Assembly (NCBI GenBank): GCA_018336015.1
Contig: JAGXQZ010000093.1
Span: 1 to 38,971 of the forward strand
Source of the DNA: Algoriphagus sp.
GTDB taxonomy: Bacteria; Bacteroidota; Bacteroidia; Cytophagales; Cyclobacteriaceae
DNA: 38,971 bases
Reading direction: 5' to 3'
In this document: one piece after another, positions 35,210 to 38,971 of the stretch
How positions within the stretch are numbered: position 1 is the stretch's first letter
How the letters are laid out: every line of letters starts with the position of its first letter
Made by a program: the position numbers and the translations under genes
Notes under the pieces: model-generated
Seen by the model: only the letters and a program-made list of their open reading frames with translations
Databases searched by the model: none
What the model was told of the DNA's origin: nothing

Positions 35210-36334
35210 ATGCTAATTGGAGTCATCAAAGAAACCAAGGAGTTTGAGCATCGTGTGGCATTGAGCCCCGATGCAGTCAAACTATTGAAAAAGAAAGAAT
35301 TTGAGGTCATCATCGAGTCAGGCGCAGGTCAGTCCTCTTATTTCTCTGACCAGGATTACCTGGATGCAGGAGCCAAAGTGGGATCTCCTTCAGAAGTATT
35401 CCAAGCAGACTTGCTTCTCAAAGTAAACCTGTTTACTCCCGAAGAAATCGCCCAAATGAAAGACAAATCGGCATGCATCTCCTTTATGTATGCCTATCAG
35501 CATCCTCAAATCATCGAAGCGCTGAATGCCAAATCGATCACGTCCATTTCGATGGATGCTGTACCACGCATCTCCCGTGCTCAAAAGATGGATGCACTTT
35601 CTTCCCAAGCCAACTTGGCCGGATACAAAGCCGTGCTTTTGGGAGCAAATCACCTTGGGAAAATTTTCCCCCTGATGATGACAGCTTCCGGTACGATCAC
35701 CCCTGCCAAAGTCTTGATTTTCGGAGCAGGCGTAGCCGGTCTTCAGGCCATTGCTACTGCCAAAAGGCTCGGTGCGATCGTGGAATGTACCGATGTGAGA
35801 CCTGAAACCAAGGAACAAGTCGAATCACTCGGTGGGCGATTCCTAACAGTAGAAGGTGCGGAAGGTGTCAAAGTAGAAGGCGGATACGCTAAGGAAGTAT
35901 CTGCCGAATACCTTGAAAAGCAGCAGCAACTCATCCGTGACAAAATCAAAGATGCCGACTTGGTCATTACTACGGCTTTGGTGATGGGGAAAAAATCTCC
36001 AATTCTGGTTACCGAAGAAATGGTCAAAAGCATGAAAACAGGCTCGGTCATCGTCGATATGGCGGTGGAGTCGGGTGGCAACTGCGCCCTTTCGGAAAAG
36101 AATAAAACCGTAGTCAAGCATGGCGTGACTCTGGTTGGAGAGTCGAATTTGCCATCGTTGCTGCCAGTCAATGCCAGCAACCTCTATGCGACCAATATCA
36201 CTACGCTTTTACTTCATCTGGCTAATCCTCTTGGGCTCAACCTTGACATGGAAGAGGAAATCACCAAGGGTGTTGTCATTACCCATGAAGGACAGCTTGT
36301 CCATCCATTTACCAAAAGTATTCTCCAAGCTTAG
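35210..36334 (+). CDS. pntAA: NAD(P) transhydrogenase alpha subunit, NAD-binding part
   Basis: This is the NAD(H)-binding domain I of proton-translocating transhydrogenase, 374 residues, in the split (Rhodospirillum-type) organisation. It is related to alanine dehydrogenase: the N-terminus MLIGVIKETKEFEHRVALSP matches that shared fold. The interaction loop reads RAQKMDALSSQANLAGY, and the nucleotide motif is GAGVAGLQAIATAKRLGA, with Asp in CTDVRP. It works with the two membrane subunits that follow to transfer hydride between NADH and NADP+, driven by the proton gradient. pntAB follows after 16 nt. Confidence 0.95.
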   Translation: MLIGVIKETKEFEHRVALSPDAVKLLKKKEFEVIIESGAGQSSYFSDQDYLDAGAKVGSPSEVFQADLLLKVNLFTPEEIAQMKDKSACISFMYAYQHPQIIEALNAKSITSISMDAVPRISRAQKMDALSSQANLAGYKAVLLGANHLGKIFPLMMTASGTITPAKVLIFGAGVAGLQAIATAKRLGAIVECTDVRPETKEQVESLGGRFLTVEGAEGVKVEGGYAKEVSAEYLEKQQQLIRDKIKDADLVITTALVMGKKSPILVTEEMVKSMKTGSVIVDMAVESGGNCALSEKNKTVVKHGVTLVGESNLPSLLPVNASNLYATNITTLLLHLANPLGLNLDMEEEITKGVVITHEGQLVHPFTKSILQA

Positions 36335-36350
36335 ACCCTGAAATAAACCT

Positions 36351-36638
36351 ATGGATGCTTCAGCACTGATTATTTTGATTTATGTGTTGGTATTGGCGAG
36401 CTACTTGGGATTTGAATTGATCACCAAAGTACCGCCTACACTTCACACCCCATTGATGTCGGGTTCCAACGCCATCTCAGGCATAACGATTGTCGGTGCC
36501 TTGATTGCCACTTCGGAATTGGGATTTATAACCCTGAGCAAGTGGATGGGATTACTTGCCCTTGTCCTTGCCACCATCAACGTGGTCGGAGGATATGCTG
36601 TCACAGATCGTATGCTAAAAATGTTTAAGAAAAAATGA
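36351..36638 (+). CDS. pntAB: NAD(P) transhydrogenase alpha subunit, membrane part
   Basis: This 95-residue membrane subunit is part of domain II. Three transmembrane helices are visible: ALIILIYVLVLASYLGFELI, the ISGITIVGALIATSEL region and MGLLALVLATINVVGGYAVTD. The GSNAISG loop is conserved in the family. The stop codon overlaps the start of pntB (ATGA at 36635-36638), so the two membrane subunits are translationally coupled. Confidence 0.95.
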   Translation: MDASALIILIYVLVLASYLGFELITKVPPTLHTPLMSGSNAISGITIVGALIATSELGFITLSKWMGLLALVLATINVVGGYAVTDRMLKMFKKK

Positions 36639-38023
36639 GCAATCTCGTCCAAATCGCCTATCTGATTTCTTCGGTTCTGTTCATTATCGGAATCAAACTT
36701 CTTGGCAAAACGAAAGATGCCCGAAAAGGGAACGTCATCTCGGCTGTCGGTATGCTCTTGGCAATAGCAGCCACTCTGGTCAATCTGAATTTGGCTACTT
36801 TTCCGGAGATGCTGGCTGCCATGCTCCTCGGTGGAGCGATCGGGCTTTATTATGCCAAAAAGGTAGAAATGACCCAAATCCCGGAAATGGTAGCCTTATT
36901 TAACGGCTTTGGTGGATTGGCTTCACTCGGTGTGGCCCTTTCAGATCATTTTCTCAAAACCCAAGTACAGGCTGTGGAAATCGACATGGTCAACTCAGTC
37001 AGTATCATTGCATCGGTACTAATTGGTGGGGTGACCTTTACAGGTTCGGTAGTAGCATGGCTCAAGCTAAATGGGAAAATGTCCGGTCAGCCCATCACAT
37101 TCAAAGGGCAGCATGCCCTCAACTTGATTTTGCTCATCTCATTTGTGGTGATCGCAGTTTTCACGCATCTCAATCAAGTGGATCCCATGTATATCACCCT
37201 CCTTGTTATTGTGGCCCTGCTGGTAGGGATCTTGATTGTAATCCCCATTGGAGGAGCGGATATGCCGGTGGTGATTTCACTGCTCAATTCCTATTCGGGG
37301 ATGGCTGCTTGTGCTACTGGTTTTATCCTTAATAATAACGTGTTGATCGTAGCTGGATCCTTGGTGGGTGCATCAGGTATCATCTTGACTCAGATCATGT
37401 GTAAGGCCATGAATCGATCCTTGACCAATGTACTCTTGGGAGGATTTGGCCAGACGGTCTCAGGTCCTGCTGCTGACGGGCCGCAGATCGTGATCAAAGA
37501 AGTAGGAGTGGAGGAAGCAGCGATGCTGTTTGATTCAGCTTCTTCCGTACTTGTGGTTCCTGGTTACGGGATGGCAGTTGCCCAAGCGCAGCACGTCATC
37601 CGCGAACTGATGGAGCAATGCGAGAAGCGGAACATTGATTTCAGATTTGCAATCCATCCGGTGGCAGGCCGTATGCCCGGCCATATGAATGTGCTGTTGG
37701 CCGAAGCCAATATCAGCTATGACAAGCTGATCGAGATGGAAGCGATCAATGATGATTTTCCGAATACGGATATTGTCTTCGTGGTCGGTGCCAATGACGT
37801 AGTCAACCCCGCAGCTCGAACCAATCCTGCTAGTCCAATCTATGGTATGCCAATCCTGAATGCTGATAAAGCCCGAACGGTTATCGTCTCCAAGCGTAGC
37901 ATGGGCAAAGGTTATGCAGGTATTGAAAATGAGCTCTTTGGTTATCCTAACTGTCTCATGCTTTTTGGCGATGCCAAACAGACCATCACCAAGGTGGTGG
38001 GAGAATTGAAAGAGATGAGTTGA
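36635..38023 (+). CDS. pntB: NAD(P) transhydrogenase beta subunit
   Basis: This 462-residue subunit joins the rest of the membrane domain (about residues 1-280, eight to nine helices) to the NADP(H)-binding domain III. The latter is complete: VPGYGMAVAQAQ (nucleotide loop), HPVAGRMPGHMNVLLAEA, GANDVVNPAA, SKRSMGKGYAG and FGDAK near the C-terminus. Together with PntAA and PntAB it supplies NADPH for biosynthesis and oxidative defence. The gene is followed by a strong terminator. Confidence 0.96.
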   Translation: MSNLVQIAYLISSVLFIIGIKLLGKTKDARKGNVISAVGMLLAIAATLVNLNLATFPEMLAAMLLGGAIGLYYAKKVEMTQIPEMVALFNGFGGLASLGVALSDHFLKTQVQAVEIDMVNSVSIIASVLIGGVTFTGSVVAWLKLNGKMSGQPITFKGQHALNLILLISFVVIAVFTHLNQVDPMYITLLVIVALLVGILIVIPIGGADMPVVISLLNSYSGMAACATGFILNNNVLIVAGSLVGASGIILTQIMCKAMNRSLTNVLLGGFGQTVSGPAADGPQIVIKEVGVEEAAMLFDSASSVLVVPGYGMAVAQAQHVIRELMEQCEKRNIDFRFAIHPVAGRMPGHMNVLLAEANISYDKLIEMEAINDDFPNTDIVFVVGANDVVNPAARTNPASPIYGMPILNADKARTVIVSKRSMGKGYAGIENELFGYPNCLMLFGDAKQTITKVVGELKEMS

Positions 38024-38047
38024 TTGAAAAGTTAAAGTAATTTATCC

Positions 38048-38084
38048 GAGAGGCTGGTGATTCATTTTCCAGCCTCTTTTTTTT
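38048..38084 (+). terminator. intrinsic terminator of the pnt operon
   Basis: AGAGGCTGG (38049-38057) pairs with CCAGCCTCT (38069-38077) around an 11-nt loop and is followed by a run of eight T residues in total. It starts about 25 nt after the pntB stop. Confidence 0.92.
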
Positions 38085-38110
38085 GGCAAAATAATTGCCC
38101 GGTAAGCGAC

Positions 38111-38557
38111 ATGAAAATTTCTGTTTTTCTCGCTGCTTGGTTGATGATGTGGTCTGTGTGGATGACTTCAGTTCAGATTGATTACAAGGAATTGATCGGA
38201 GCCTGGCAGTTGGTTCATTTTGACGGGATGGAAAAAATTGTCTATTCGCCTCAATACCAAAATGCTTCTCCTGCCCAACGTGCAAGCATGGACGCCAGAA
38301 TCAAATTCAGACTGGAAAACACCGTGTATGAATTTCTGGAAGGAGGAAAGCTGAAATACATCGAACTCCAGGACCAAACCATTGTTCGAAAAGAAGCTAA
38401 AGTAGAGCTGAGTGAAGGAAATCTACTATTGATTCACGACGAAAAAGGTGACCGACTCGCACAGATTGTGGAGTTTACTCCTGACAAACTCGTCCTTCAG
38501 CCTATCAGCAAAAATGCCAATACGGGAAAACTCATCTTCGAACGCATTAAGAAATAA
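38111..38557 (+). CDS. small secreted protein of unknown function
   Basis: I place the start at 38111, which opens a signal peptide (MKISVFLAAWLMMWSVWMTSVQ) and yields about 148 residues. A start at 38057 would begin inside the pnt terminator. The mature part starts IDYKELIGAWQLVHFDG, the opening strand pattern of small lipocalin-like barrels, and is rich in alternating beta strands (YEFLEGGKLKYIELQDQTIV, LVLQPISKNANTGKLIFERI). No family can be named with certainty. It has its own terminator. Confidence 0.7.
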   Translation: MKISVFLAAWLMMWSVWMTSVQIDYKELIGAWQLVHFDGMEKIVYSPQYQNASPAQRASMDARIKFRLENTVYEFLEGGKLKYIELQDQTIVRKEAKVELSEGNLLLIHDEKGDRLAQIVEFTPDKLVLQPISKNANTGKLIFERIKK

Positions 38558-38577
38558 TTCGCCCTTAAAATAAACCG

Positions 38578-38609
38578 AAAGCCTCCGGAGATTCTTTGGA
38601 GGCTTTTTT
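38578..38609. terminator. terminator between convergent genes
   Basis: AAAGCCTCC (38578-38586) pairs with GGAGGCTTT (38598-38606) around an 11-nt loop, with a T-run continuing to 38609 on the plus strand. It lies 20 nt past the stop of the secreted protein gene and just beyond the 3' end of rnhB, so it may serve both. Confidence 0.88.
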
Positions 38610-38614
38610 AATGT

Positions 38615-38971
38615 TCATAGATCAAGTCCCAATTGACTGGGAAGCAGTTGAAAGCTTTTTCGGTGCCAAATGGTGCTTCCATGTTTTTCGATTCCCTCTC
38701 GGTGGGCTTTGGTGGGATAGCCGGCATTTCGTTCCCATGCATAGTGGGGAAATTCGATTGCCAATTTCTCCATGAAATCATCCCGATACACTTTGGCTAG
38801 GATGGAAGCTGCTGCGATGGAGGTGAATTTTCCGTCTCCTTTGATCACACAGGTAAATGGAATAGTCAGGTCGGATTTCCATCTATTTCCATCAATCAAT
38901 AGATGATCAGGAACTTGATTTAATTGTAAGACGGCTCGTTTCATGGCCAAGAAAGAGGCATGAAGAATATT
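38615..38971 (-). CDS. rnhB: ribonuclease HII, C-terminal part (runs off window)
   Basis: RNase HII removes ribonucleotides and RNA primers from DNA duplexes. The frame is open to the right edge of the window, where it reads NILHASFLAMKRAV, so only about the last 118 residues are present and the start is outside. Conserved blocks are HLLIDGN, KGDGKFTSIAAASILAKVYRD (with the Ala-Ser-Ile-Leu-Ala-Lys motif), GYPTKAHREGIEKHG and HRKSF. The catalytic DEVG block near the N-terminus is outside the window. Confidence 0.93.
   Translation of the reverse strand, partial: NILHASFLAMKRAVLQLNQVPDHLLIDGNRWKSDLTIPFTCVIKGDGKFTSIAAASILAKVYRDDFMEKLAIEFPHYAWERNAGYPTKAHREGIEKHGSTIWHRKSFQLLPSQLGLDL

Noticed and set aside
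38057..38110. Upstream start for the small secreted protein
   Set aside because: It would begin inside the pnt terminator hairpin and bury the signal peptide.

Overview
The window looks like a chromosomal stretch from a Bacteroidota bacterium, most likely Cytophagales and plausibly Cyclobacteriaceae (Algoriphagus-like). This is inferred from gene content: a bactofilin/M23 pair, haem-binding-domain and YHS lipoproteins, a DUF1460 amidase-like protein, secreted VPS10/BNR proteins, DUF5703 and DUF3472 glycan-locus proteins and a three-gene pnt transhydrogenase. Shine-Dalgarno sequences are also generally weak or absent. No rRNA, tRNA, CRISPR array, insertion sequence or prophage was seen.

Region 1 (1-11.4 kb, nearly all minus strand) holds housekeeping and envelope genes. 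They are an SDR epimerase, a DEG/HtrA-like protease without a signal peptide, a small membrane protein, a broken HNH endonuclease remnant (plus strand), a tightly coupled M23 peptidase-bactofilin pair for cell-wall shaping, and a 1046-residue secreted Asp-box propeller protein. Two overlapping gene pairs follow: DoxX-DinB, and ATP-grasp enzyme-Crp/Fnr regulator.

Region 2 (11.4-18.2 kb, minus strand) holds secreted or envelope proteins: a YHS lipoprotein, a DUF6600-like protein with a repetitive Arg/Ser/Pro/Gln tail, a DUF1460 amidase-like protein followed by the end of a Gfo/Idh/MocA oxidoreductase, a haem-binding protein, a beta-barrel candidate and a two-helix membrane protein. A GC-rich element with mutually exclusive hairpins lies at about 15.89-15.98 kb.

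Region 3 (18.2-34.8 kb) is the accessory core, a carbohydrate-utilisation locus without SusC/SusD. A divergent LacI-type regulator faces a compact plus-strand operon with a clear LacI-type operator in between. The operon encodes a sodium:solute symporter, a cytoplasmic FAD oxidoreductase, two tandem exported beta-propeller glycosidase-like paralogues, a DUF5703 (alpha/alpha) barrel protein and a GH9-fold protein with an F5/8-type domain. Flanking genes encode a zinc alcohol dehydrogenase, a DUF5077/DUF3472 lipoprotein and a Tat-exported Gfo/Idh/MocA oxidoreductase. The likely logic is that periplasmic enzymes trim an oligosaccharide, the symporter imports the product and cytoplasmic dehydrogenases oxidise it. 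The substrate cannot be read from sequence.

Region 4 (35.2-39 kb) holds pntAA-pntAB-pntB, ended by a strong terminator, then a small secreted protein and the 3' part of rnhB (RNase HII) running off the window.
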